The notes under the pieces were generated by a model. The model was not told the origin of the DNA and did not search any database. It worked only from the letters and a program-made list of their open reading frames with translations. This document shows positions 9,027 to 16,421 of a stretch of DNA of 64,000 nt, one piece after another; position 1 is the stretch's first letter, and the number at the start of each line of letters is the position of its first letter. Source of the DNA: Kitasatospora sp. MMS16-BH015 (GTDB taxonomy: Bacteria > Actinomycetota > Actinomycetes > Streptomycetales > Streptomycetaceae). Both the position numbers and the translations under genes were made by a program. The stretch covers positions 5,642,001 to 5,706,000 of the forward strand of contig NZ_CP025394.1 in NCBI RefSeq assembly GCF_002943525.1. The letters run 5' to 3'.

Positions 9027-11836
9027 GCCTCTCCTCCTGGCGGCTGGCCCTGCGGATCGCCCGGCGCGACGCGTTGCGCGCCAAGGGCCGCAGCGCCCTC
9101 GTACTCGCGATGATCGCCCTGCCCGTGCTCGGTGTCACCGGCGCCGACATCGTCTACCGCAGCGGCCAGCTCGACCCGGGCGAGCGGGTGGCCCGGGTGA
9201 TGGGCGGGGCCGACGCGCTGGTCTCGGTCTACCAGCGGGGTGACCTCGCCGAGCAGGCCCCGGACTACCTGGACGGCCGCACCGGCAGCTCGCCCGAGCC
9301 GGGCAAGCCGCTCGGCGCCGAGCAGCGGCGCAGCCTGGCCACCGAGCCGGCCACCCTGCTCGGGGAGCTGCTCCCGGCCGGCAGCCGGCTCGTCCCGGTG
9401 CAGGGCGGCGGCACCTTCACCACCACCAGGGAGGGCCAGCTGCGGGTCGCCACCGCCGAGGCCGACCTGACCGACCCGGTCTGGCGCGGCAAGCTCGACC
9501 TGGTCGAGGGCAAGGCCCCCGCCACCGACCGCGAGGTGGCCGCCACCCGGCACTTCCTCGACCAGGCGGGGCTGCGGATCGGCGACACCACCACCCCGCG
9601 CGAGGGCCACCCGTACACCGTGACCGGCGTGGTGGAGAACCCGGCCGCCCTGGACGAGGACACCCTGGTCGGCCGCCCCGGCGCGCTGCTGCCGGCTCCC
9701 GCCGGCGGCGAGAGCGCCCGGGGTGCGGACACCTGGCTCGCCGTGCTGCCCGCCGGGGCGGTGCTGGACTGGCCGAAGGTGCTGGAGCTCAACAAGTACG
9801 GCATCACCGCCAGCAGCCGCGCGGTGCTGCTCGACCCACCCGCCCGCGCCGAGGTGCCCTTCTACCAGGGCCGGGCCGGCACGGGCGACGACCGGCTGGA
9901 GAACCCGATCCTGGTGATCACCGCGACGGTGGCCGGGATGGCGCTGCTGGAGATCGTGCTGCTCGCGGGCCCGGCCTTCGCGGTCGGTGCCCGCCGCTCG
10001 CGCCGCCAGCTCGGCCTGCTGGCCGCCGCCGGCGGCGACCGCTCGCAGGTGCGGGCCGTGGTGCTCGGCGGGGGCGCCGTGCTCGGGGCCGCCGGTGCGG
10101 TGCTGGGCGTGGTGCTGGCGGTCGGGCTGGTCGCGGTCGGCCGGCCCTGGGCCGAGCAGCGGGCGAACAGCCGGTTCGGCCACTTCGACCTGCACGCCCT
10201 CGACCTGCTCGGCATCGCGCTGATCGGCCTGGTCACCGGCCTGCTGGCGGCCGTGGTGCCGGCCGTCCAGGCCGCCCGGCAGGACGTGGTGGAGGCGCTG
10301 GACGGCCGTGGCACGGTCAAGCCCGCCAACCGCAGGCTGGCCCTGCTCGGCCTGGTGATGCTGATCGGTGGCACCGCGCTGGCGCTCGGCGGGCAGGCCG
10401 TCGGGCAGCGCACCGTGCCGGTGCTCGGCGGCTCGATGATCGCCGAGCTGGGCATGGTCGCGCTCACCCCGATCCTGGTCGGCCTCTTCGGCCGGCTGGG
10501 CCGCTGGCTGCCGCTCAGCCCCCGGCTGGCGCTGCGCGACGCCGTCCGCCACCGGGGCCGCACCGCCCCGGCGGTGGCGGCCGTGATGGCCGCCGTGGCG
10601 GGCTCGGTCGCGGTCGGCATCTACACCACCAGCAACGACCAGGCCGCCCGCGAGCGCTACGAGGCCCGGATGCCGAACGGCGCGGTCAGCCTCTCGTTCA
10701 GCTCCCGCACCGAGGGCGCGTTCGACGCGGCCCGGCAGCGGGCCGCCGTCGAGCAGGCCGCACCGGGCCTGGGCGAGCGGGGCGACGTCGCCTCGGCCGC
10801 CTTCCCGGCCGACTGCAACGCCGGCAAGTCCTGCGGGTACGTCGAGGCGGTGCTGCCCAAGGAGCAGCGCTGCCCCGCGTACGAGGTGGACTCCCGGCGC
10901 ACCGACCCGGCCGAGTACGACCGGCTGCGGCGCGACCCGCGCTGCACCCACCAGCCCAACTACACCGGCCAGTTCGGCGCCACCCCGATCGGTGGCGCGG
11001 CGGTGCTGCGCAACCTGTTCGGAGCGCAGGACCGGGCGGCCGAGGGGGCGCTGGCGGCGGGCAAGGCGGTGGTCTTCGACGCCCGGTACCTGACGGAGGG
11101 CCAGGTGACCCTGCGGATCACCGACCCCTGGCCGGAGGGCGGGCCGACGGTGGGCCCGGACGGCTCGGTGGTCCAGCCCAAGGAGCCGGCCTCGCACGAG
11201 GTGCGGGTGGACGCCGTGGTCGCCGCCGCCCGGGTGCAGGCCGCGCCGGTGCTGCTGGGCGATCCGGCCGCGCGGCAGCTGGGCCTGGCCCGGCTGGACG
11301 CCGGCTCGGTCTGGCTGCCCCCGGCCGCGCCCGACGGCACCGCCGAGCAGCGGGTCACCTCGGCGGTGGCCAAGCTGGACCCGGGCAGCCGGCTGGAGGT
11401 GGAGCGGGGCTACCGGTCCAGCCAGGGGCTGATCTCGGTCGGCCTGACCGTCTTCGCGGCCCTGGTCGCGCTCGGCGCGGCCGGCATCGCCACCGGCCTG
11501 GCCGCCGCCGACTCCCAGCGCGACCTGGCCACCTTGGCGGCCGTCGGGGCCACCGGAGGCATCCGCCGACGGCTCTCGGGCTTCCAGTGCGGGGTGATCG
11601 CCGCGATGGGCGCGGCGCTCGGCACGGTCTGCGGGGTGGTGCCCGCGGTGGCGCTGCGCAAGGTGGAGGCGCTCGCCGCCTCCGGCACTTCCACGGTGCC
11701 CGGAAGTGACGAGGTGGTGATCGCCTTCCCGTGGGCGACCATGGGCGTCACCCTGCTGCTGCTCCCGGCGGTCGCGGTGCTGCTGGCCACCCTGCTCACC
11801 CGCTCGCGGCTCAGCCTGGTGCGCCGCGAGGCGTAG
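9023..11836 (+). CDS. FtsX-family ABC transporter permease
   Basis: The product is 937 aa and starts with GTG overlapping the ATPase stop codon. Topology follows the duplicated FtsX/MacB plan: an N-terminal membrane segment (SALVLAMIALPVLGV), a ~250-residue extracytoplasmic domain, three membrane helices (near 300-420), a second hydrophobic start (around 510-540), another large external domain containing a few cysteines (for example CNAGKSCGY), and three C-terminal helices. Such permeases export peptides, lipids or drugs or act as mechanotransmitters. With the upstream padR and ATPase it forms a three-gene unit closed by a hairpin 8 nt after the stop. Confidence 0.9.
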   Translation: MSLSSWRLALRIARRDALRAKGRSALVLAMIALPVLGVTGADIVYRSGQLDPGERVARVMGGADALVSVYQRGDLAEQAPDYLDGRTGSSPEPGKPLGAEQRRSLATEPATLLGELLPAGSRLVPVQGGGTFTTTREGQLRVATAEADLTDPVWRGKLDLVEGKAPATDREVAATRHFLDQAGLRIGDTTTPREGHPYTVTGVVENPAALDEDTLVGRPGALLPAPAGGESARGADTWLAVLPAGAVLDWPKVLELNKYGITASSRAVLLDPPARAEVPFYQGRAGTGDDRLENPILVITATVAGMALLEIVLLAGPAFAVGARRSRRQLGLLAAAGGDRSQVRAVVLGGGAVLGAAGAVLGVVLAVGLVAVGRPWAEQRANSRFGHFDLHALDLLGIALIGLVTGLLAAVVPAVQAARQDVVEALDGRGTVKPANRRLALLGLVMLIGGTALALGGQAVGQRTVPVLGGSMIAELGMVALTPILVGLFGRLGRWLPLSPRLALRDAVRHRGRTAPAVAAVMAAVAGSVAVGIYTTSNDQAARERYEARMPNGAVSLSFSSRTEGAFDAARQRAAVEQAAPGLGERGDVASAAFPADCNAGKSCGYVEAVLPKEQRCPAYEVDSRRTDPAEYDRLRRDPRCTHQPNYTGQFGATPIGGAAVLRNLFGAQDRAAEGALAAGKAVVFDARYLTEGQVTLRITDPWPEGGPTVGPDGSVVQPKEPASHEVRVDAVVAAARVQAAPVLLGDPAARQLGLARLDAGSVWLPPAAPDGTAEQRVTSAVAKLDPGSRLEVERGYRSSQGLISVGLTVFAALVALGAAGIATGLAAADSQRDLATLAAVGATGGIRRRLSGFQCGVIAAMGAALGTVCGVVPAVALRKVEALAASGTSTVPGSDEVVIAFPWATMGVTLLLLPAVAVLLATLLTRSRLSLVRREA

Positions 11837-11844
11837 TCGGTACA

Positions 11845-11871
11845 GGTGCCGGGGCTGCGGGCCCCGGCACC
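11845..11871 (+). terminator. Hairpin after ABC permease gene
   Basis: GGTGCCGGGGC (11845-11855) and GCCCCGGCACC (11861-11871) form a perfect 11-bp stem with a 5-nt loop, 8 nt after the permease stop. No U-tract follows, as is common for actinobacterial terminators. Confidence 0.65.
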
Positions 11872-11892
11872 AGACGGTCTAAAGTCGTCCGT

Positions 11893-13293
11893 ATGACGAA
11901 AACCCCGGACAGCGTCGTCCGCACCTACATCGAGCAGCACCAGGGCGAGTTCCTCGCCGACCTCTCCGACTGGCTGCGCATCGCCTCCGTCTCGGCCGAT
12001 CCGGCCGCCGCCGGTGAGGTGCGCCGGTCCGCCGAGTGGCTGGCCGCGAAGCTCACCGAGACCGGCTTCCCGGTCGCGGAGGTGTGGGAGACGGAGGGCC
12101 TGCCGGCCGTCTTCGCCGAGTGGCCCTCGGGCGAGGCCGACGCGCCGACCGTGCTGGTCTACGGCCACCACGACGTGCAGCCCGCCGCCAAGGCGGACGG
12201 CTGGGCCACCGAGCCGTTCGACCCCACCGTGATCGGCAAGCAGCTGTTCGCCCGGGGCGCGGCCGACGACAAGGGCCAGGTCTTCTTCCACACCCTCGGG
12301 GTCCGGGCCCACCTGGCGGCCACCGGCCGCACCGCCCCGGCCGTCAACCTCAAGCTGCTGATCGAGGGCGAGGAGGAGTCCGGCTCGCCGAACTTCGCCG
12401 CCCTGGTGCGCCGCGAGGCCGAGCGGCTGGCCGCCGACGTGGTGATCATCTCGGACACCGGCATGTGGTCCGAGACCACGCCCACCGTCTGCACCGGCAT
12501 GCGCGGCCTGATGGACGCCCAGATCGACTTCGCCGGCCCGGACACCGACATCCACTCCGGCTCCTTCGGCGGCGCGGTGCCCAACCCGGCCACCGTCGCG
12601 GCCGAGCTGGCCGCCGCCCTGCACGACGCCGACCGCAAGGTGGCGATCCCGGGTTTCTACGAGGGCATCGTCGAGCTGACCGAGCGCGAGCGCGAGCTGT
12701 TCGCCGCGCTGCCCTTCGACGAGGCGCAGTGGCTGCGGGTGGCCAAGTCGTACGGCGCCGAGGGCGAGGCCGGGTACTCCACCCTGGAGCGGATCTGGGC
12801 CCGCCCGACAGCCGAGGTGAACGGCATCTGGGGCGGGTACACCGGCCCCGGCGGCAAGACCATCGTGCCCGCCGAGGCGCACCTCAAGCTCTCCTTCCGG
12901 CTGGTGGCCGGCCAGGAGCCCGAGAAGGTCCGCGAGGCCGTCCGGGAGTGGGTCGCCACGCAGGTGCCCGAGGGCATCCGGTACGAGCTGGTCTTCCCCG
13001 GCGCCACCCGTCCCTGCCTGACCCCGCTGGACCACCCGGCGCTGCAGGCCACCGTCCGGGCGATGGGCCGGGCCTTCGAGCAGGAGGTGCTGTTCACCCG
13101 CGAGGGCGGCTCCGGCCCGGCGGCCGACCTCCAGGACGTGCTCGGCGCGCCGGTGCTCTTCCTGGGCATCTCGGTGCCCTCGGACGGCTGGCACTCGGTG
13201 AACGAGAAGGTCGAGCTGGACCTGCTGGCCAAGGGCGTGGAGACCGCCGCGTACCTGTGGAGCGAGCTGGCCGAGAGCCGGGCCGGGGCGTGA
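11893..13293 (+). CDS. M20-family dipeptidase/metallopeptidase
   Basis: The product is 466 aa. Metal-ligand motifs of M20 peptidases are present in order: YGHHDVQP, GAADDKGQ, EGEEESGS and a C-terminal EGGSGPAADL with a late His (GWHSVNEK). The dimerisation domain sits between roughly residues 200 and 310. These enzymes are cytosolic di-zinc exopeptidases or dipeptidases, often active on beta-Ala-His or Cys-Gly type peptides. ATG 11893 matches the usual family start (MTKTPDSVVRTYI); the frame is open further upstream only through the permease tail. A separate promoter is likely because a hairpin precedes it. Confidence 0.9.
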   Translation: MTKTPDSVVRTYIEQHQGEFLADLSDWLRIASVSADPAAAGEVRRSAEWLAAKLTETGFPVAEVWETEGLPAVFAEWPSGEADAPTVLVYGHHDVQPAAKADGWATEPFDPTVIGKQLFARGAADDKGQVFFHTLGVRAHLAATGRTAPAVNLKLLIEGEEESGSPNFAALVRREAERLAADVVIISDTGMWSETTPTVCTGMRGLMDAQIDFAGPDTDIHSGSFGGAVPNPATVAAELAAALHDADRKVAIPGFYEGIVELTERERELFAALPFDEAQWLRVAKSYGAEGEAGYSTLERIWARPTAEVNGIWGGYTGPGGKTIVPAEAHLKLSFRLVAGQEPEKVREAVREWVATQVPEGIRYELVFPGATRPCLTPLDHPALQATVRAMGRAFEQEVLFTREGGSGPAADLQDVLGAPVLFLGISVPSDGWHSVNEKVELDLLAKGVETAAYLWSELAESRAGA

Positions 13294-13345
13294 GCTGCCC
13301 CGCCGTCGCCACTGTCGAGACCTACCTGATCGGGGATGGACCGAG

Positions 13346-14296
13346 TTGAGCACCGCGCCTGACACCGCCGCGCCGCAGGACGTGGCCCACCTCGCCCTGG
13401 CCCGGGCCGGGGTGGACCGTGCCGCCCAGCACCGCTTCGACGAGCCCTGGCTGGCGGCGGCCTGGAGCCACCCGACCACCAAGGTGCTGCCGATCTCGGG
13501 CGGCGAGGCCTTCGTGGTCGAGACCGAGACGGGCACCGAGCTGGTGCTGCTGCCCTCCTTCGAGGCGCCGCAGACCGGCGACCGGTACTTCCTGGGCACC
13601 GACGAGGACGGCACCTCGTACTTCGCGCTGGCGGGCGACAGCCTGCCGGGCCGGCTGGACGGCGACGCCCGCCCGGCCGGGCTGCGCGAGGTCGGGGCGC
13701 TGCTCTCGGCCCGGGACGCCGGGCTGCTGGTGCACGCCGTGGCGCTGGAGCACTGGCACCGGCTGCACAGCTTCTGCTCCCGCTGCGGGCACCCGACCGA
13801 GAAGGCCGGGGCCGGCCACGTGCGCCGGTGCACCTCCTGCGCCGCCGAGCACTACCCGCGCACCGACCCGGCGGTGATCATGCTGATCACCGACGGGCAG
13901 GATCGCTGCCTGCTCGGCCGCCAGGCGCTCTGGCCGGAGGGCCGCTGGTCCACCCTGGCCGGCTTCGTGGAGCCCGGCGAGTCGCTGGAGCAGGCGGTGG
14001 CCCGGGAGGTCGTCGAGGAGGCCGGCGTCCGGGTCGCCGAGGTGAGCTACGTGGCGAGCCAGCCCTGGCCCTTCCCGGCCAGCCTGATGCTCGGGTTCCT
14101 CGGCAAGGCCGACCCGGCCGGCACCGCGATCACCGTGGACGGCGAGGAGCTGGCCGAGGCGCGCTGGTTCTCCCGCGAGGAGCTGCGGGCCGGCATGGCG
14201 GCGGGCGAGATCGTGCCGCCCTCCGGCATTTCGATCGCGCGTCACCTGGTCGAACTCTGGTACGGGGAACCGCTGCCGAGTTCGGCCCGCTGGTAG
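13346..14296 (+). CDS. nudC: NAD(H) pyrophosphatase/RNA decapping Nudix hydrolase
   Basis: The product is 316 aa. After an N-terminal beta-rich domain there is a zinc ribbon (CSRCGHP...CTSC, near residues 143-168), then the Nudix box GFVEPGESLEQAV followed by REVVEEAGV (near 206-228). The NudC-specific SQPWPFPAS motif sits just downstream. This combination identifies NADH pyrophosphatase, which cleaves NAD(H) and removes NAD caps from RNA. The start is TTG at 13346 with GGGGATGGA upstream. It is monocistronic and ends at a strong terminator. The tail ends soon after the catalytic domain, as in the family. Confidence 0.93.
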   Translation: MSTAPDTAAPQDVAHLALARAGVDRAAQHRFDEPWLAAAWSHPTTKVLPISGGEAFVVETETGTELVLLPSFEAPQTGDRYFLGTDEDGTSYFALAGDSLPGRLDGDARPAGLREVGALLSARDAGLLVHAVALEHWHRLHSFCSRCGHPTEKAGAGHVRRCTSCAAEHYPRTDPAVIMLITDGQDRCLLGRQALWPEGRWSTLAGFVEPGESLEQAVAREVVEEAGVRVAEVSYVASQPWPFPASLMLGFLGKADPAGTAITVDGEELAEARWFSREELRAGMAAGEIVPPSGISIARHLVELWYGEPLPSSARW

Positions 14297-14346
14297 CCGC
14301 GGGAATACCCGCCGGTAATCGAAAACGGGGGCGTCATAAACCCCGA

Positions 14347-14380
14347 GGGGGCGTGCGGCCAATAGTCGCACGCCCCCTTT
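14347..14380. terminator. Bidirectional intrinsic terminator
   Basis: GGGGGCGTGCG (14347-14357) pairs with CGCACGCCCCC (14367-14377) across a 9-nt loop and is followed by TTTG. It lies between the convergent nudC and the RsbW-like gene, so it can serve both. Confidence 0.85.
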
Positions 14381-14436
14381 GTTCGGCCATCTCTCCGCGG
14401 CCATTTCCGGTGCCGGCGGAATGACTCCCGAACGGC

Positions 14437-14955
14437 TCAGGAGGCCTCGCGGACCGGGCCGTCCGGAGCCGCCGTGTCCAGCCAGCAGCTGACCGTCTTG
14501 CCGGTCAGCCGGGTGGTCACCGTCCACTTGCTGCAGAGCGCGGAGACGATCGCCAGCCCCCGGCCGCTGGAGTCCTCCGGGGCGGCCTCGCGGGGCTGCG
14601 GCAGGCCGCGGCCGAAGTCCGCCACCGAGATCTGCAGGGCCTGCTCGGTGAGCGCCAGGGTGATCGAGACGGCCCCCTGGCCGTAGCGCAGGGCGTTGGT
14701 GACCAGCTCGGACACCAGCAGCTCGGCGCTGTCGGCCAGCCCCGGCGCGCCCCAGGCGGCCAGCGCCGTCCGGGTCAGCCGGCGGGCCCGGGCGACGTTG
14801 CCCGGGCGCGGCGGGAAGGAGGCCGAGGCGGACCAGGAGCCGCGCTCGGCGGCCTCCAGGGCCCGCCCCGGCCGGTGGTCGGCCCCCGACGGGGCGGTGA
14901 GGTGAGTCGCTGACTGCCGCGCTTCGGTGTCGCGCGCGGCCGTGGTTTCGGGCAT
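14437..14955 (-). CDS. RsbW-like ATP-binding regulatory protein (HATPase)
   Basis: The product is 172 aa with a GHKL ATPase domain in its C-terminal ~120 residues: N-box ELLVSELVTNALRYG, G1 box VADFGRGLP and G2 box SGRGLAIVSAL. This is the compact form typical of the very numerous Streptomyces anti-sigma or orphan serine-kinase-like proteins. The first ~50 residues are polar and low in hydrophobics. ATG 14955 is preferred because GGGGCGGA lies just upstream; the frame continues 52 codons further without such support. It is divergent from a GntR regulator. No sigma factor or antagonist is adjacent, so its partner is unknown. Confidence 0.85.
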   Translation of the reverse strand: MPETTAARDTEARQSATHLTAPSGADHRPGRALEAAERGSWSASASFPPRPGNVARARRLTRTALAAWGAPGLADSAELLVSELVTNALRYGQGAVSITLALTEQALQISVADFGRGLPQPREAAPEDSSGRGLAIVSALCSKWTVTTRLTGKTVSCWLDTAAPDGPVREAS

Positions 14956-15133
14956 GGTTCCGCCCCCGGGAGTGCCGATGGGAATGTCCTGCTGCGCCCC
15001 GCCGGTGAATGCGGGACGGACTGGCGGGCTGAGCCGGGGCAGAGCGGGTAGGATCGGCCTCGGAATCCCCAATCCCGGCCAATATTGGCGGGTTTGGCTG
15101 AAATGGCGCAAGCCGAATCGCTACATTCCTCGG

Positions 15134-15946
15134 GTGACAATCCCTCGGGGCAGTGCCCAATCCCCCAAGTACCAGCGGCTGGCCGCCGACCTGCGCCGCC
15201 GCATCGCCGCCGGTGAGTGGCGCGGCGACACCGCGCTGCCGGTGGAGACCGAGCTGGAGCAGCACTACGGCGTGGCCCGGAACACGGTCCGGCTCGCGGT
15301 GGACGTGCTGGTCAACGAGGGGCGGCTGGTCCGCCTCCAGGGCAAGGGCACGTACCTGAAGGACCATCCGGTGCTCGACCACCGGGCGTACGCCCCGCCG
15401 CTGGTGCCGGGCCAGCGGGACTGCCTGGCCGGGCCCAGCGAGGTCTACACGAAAGAGGCGCGGGCGGCGGGCCGGCAGTTGACGGCCGACTTCGAGATGC
15501 TGATCGTCCGGGCCCGCGAGGACATCGCCGAGCGGCTCGGGCTGCGGCCCGGGGAGGCGGTGGTGGTGCGGCGCCAGCTGCGCCTGATCGACCGCGAGCC
15601 CTACTCGATCGAGGAGAGCCACTACCGGGCCGGGCTGGCCGCGGGCACCCCGCTGATGGAGCCGGACGCGGTGCCCGGCGGCGACGAGCAGGTGCTGGCC
15701 GCACTCGGCCGCACCGAGGTCGGCGGGGTCGACCACCTGGTCTCCCGGATGCCGGGCCCGGAGGAGTCCGCCTGGTTCCAGGGCGGCCCCGGGGTGCCGC
15801 TGCTGGTGCAGACCCGGGTCACCTACGACTCCCGGGGGCCGGTGCGGGTGATCGAGACCCGCTACTCGGCGGACCGCTGCCGGCTGGTCTACGGCCTGGG
15901 CGAGCTCGGCGGGCGGCCGCTGGAGCAGCAGACGCCCGCCGAGTGA
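15134..15946 (+). CDS. GntR-family (HutC/UTRA) transcriptional regulator
   Basis: The product is about 270 aa. The N-terminal winged helix is typical (YQRLAADLRRRIAAGEW, LPVETELEQHYGVARNTVR, LQGKGTYL). It is followed by a UTRA effector domain containing PGEAVVVRRQLRLIDREPYSIEESHY and ending in DRCRLVY. UTRA proteins sense sugar phosphates, urocanate or similar small molecules. GTG 15134 starts the conserved region (VTIPRGSAQSPKYQRL). The frame is open upstream through the divergent promoter. No transporter or catabolic gene adjoins it, so the regulon is unclear; a second UTRA protein (DasR-like) ends the window. Confidence 0.88.
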   Translation: MTIPRGSAQSPKYQRLAADLRRRIAAGEWRGDTALPVETELEQHYGVARNTVRLAVDVLVNEGRLVRLQGKGTYLKDHPVLDHRAYAPPLVPGQRDCLAGPSEVYTKEARAAGRQLTADFEMLIVRAREDIAERLGLRPGEAVVVRRQLRLIDREPYSIEESHYRAGLAAGTPLMEPDAVPGGDEQVLAALGRTEVGGVDHLVSRMPGPEESAWFQGGPGVPLLVQTRVTYDSRGPVRVIETRYSADRCRLVYGLGELGGRPLEQQTPAE

Positions 15947-16005
15947 CGCGCCGTCAACACGTGGCGCGCCGTCAGCCGACCAGGGCGGCCTGGCTCTGCC
16001 CTAGG

Positions 16006-16263
16006 TCAGCCCGCCAGGGCGGTCTGAACCTGACGCAGGCTCGGGTTGGTCATCACGACCTGCTCGCCGCCGGAGGTGGGCCGCACGATCACGGTCGGGA
16101 CGACCTGGTTGCCGTTGTTGACCGACTCGACGTAGGAGGCCGAGGCCGGGTCCTCCTCGATGTTGATCACGTCGTAGGCGATGCCCTCGCGGTCCAGCTG
16201 GCTCTTGAGGCGGTTGCAGTAGCCGCACCAGGTGGTGCTGTACATCGTCACGCTGCCGGACAT
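16006..16263 (-). CDS. mrx1: Mycoredoxin (glutaredoxin-like)
   Basis: The product is 85 aa with a single thioredoxin-fold domain and the active site TTWCGYCNRLK, a TVPxV-type cis-proline segment (QVVPTVIV) and a C-terminal helix. The CGYC motif and size match actinobacterial mycoredoxin-1, which reduces mycothiol mixed disulfides. ATG 16263 has an AAGGAG SD 9 nt upstream; a longer frame to 16380 lacks support and would cross its own promoter. A perfect SigR consensus lies 41 nt upstream, tying it to the SigR-RsrA system encoded 28 kb away. It is divergent from uvrD2. Confidence 0.93.
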   Translation of the reverse strand: MSGSVTMYSTTWCGYCNRLKSQLDREGIAYDVINIEEDPASASYVESVNNGNQVVPTVIVRPTSGGEQVVMTNPSLRQVQTALAG

Positions 16264-16303
16264 CGCGGAGGCTCCTTCGGGAGGGGTTACGGTCGGAAGG
16301 GAG

Positions 16304-16329
16304 AACGTCCGGCGCACGGGCGGCATTCC
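16304..16329 (-). promoter_or_regulatory. SigR-type promoter of the mycoredoxin gene
   Basis: On the minus strand GGAAT (16329-16325), an 18-nt spacer and GTT (16306-16304) match the SigR consensus GGAAT-N18-GTT exactly, 41 nt before the mrx1 ATG. Confidence 0.85.
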
Positions 16330-16421
16330 GCGCCGCCCACCGGGCAGAAGGTCTGATGATCGCACCCGGCCTGTGGACAACGCAGGCCGGTGTGTCCCCC
16401 GGGGCTGAGAGGATGGTCGGC

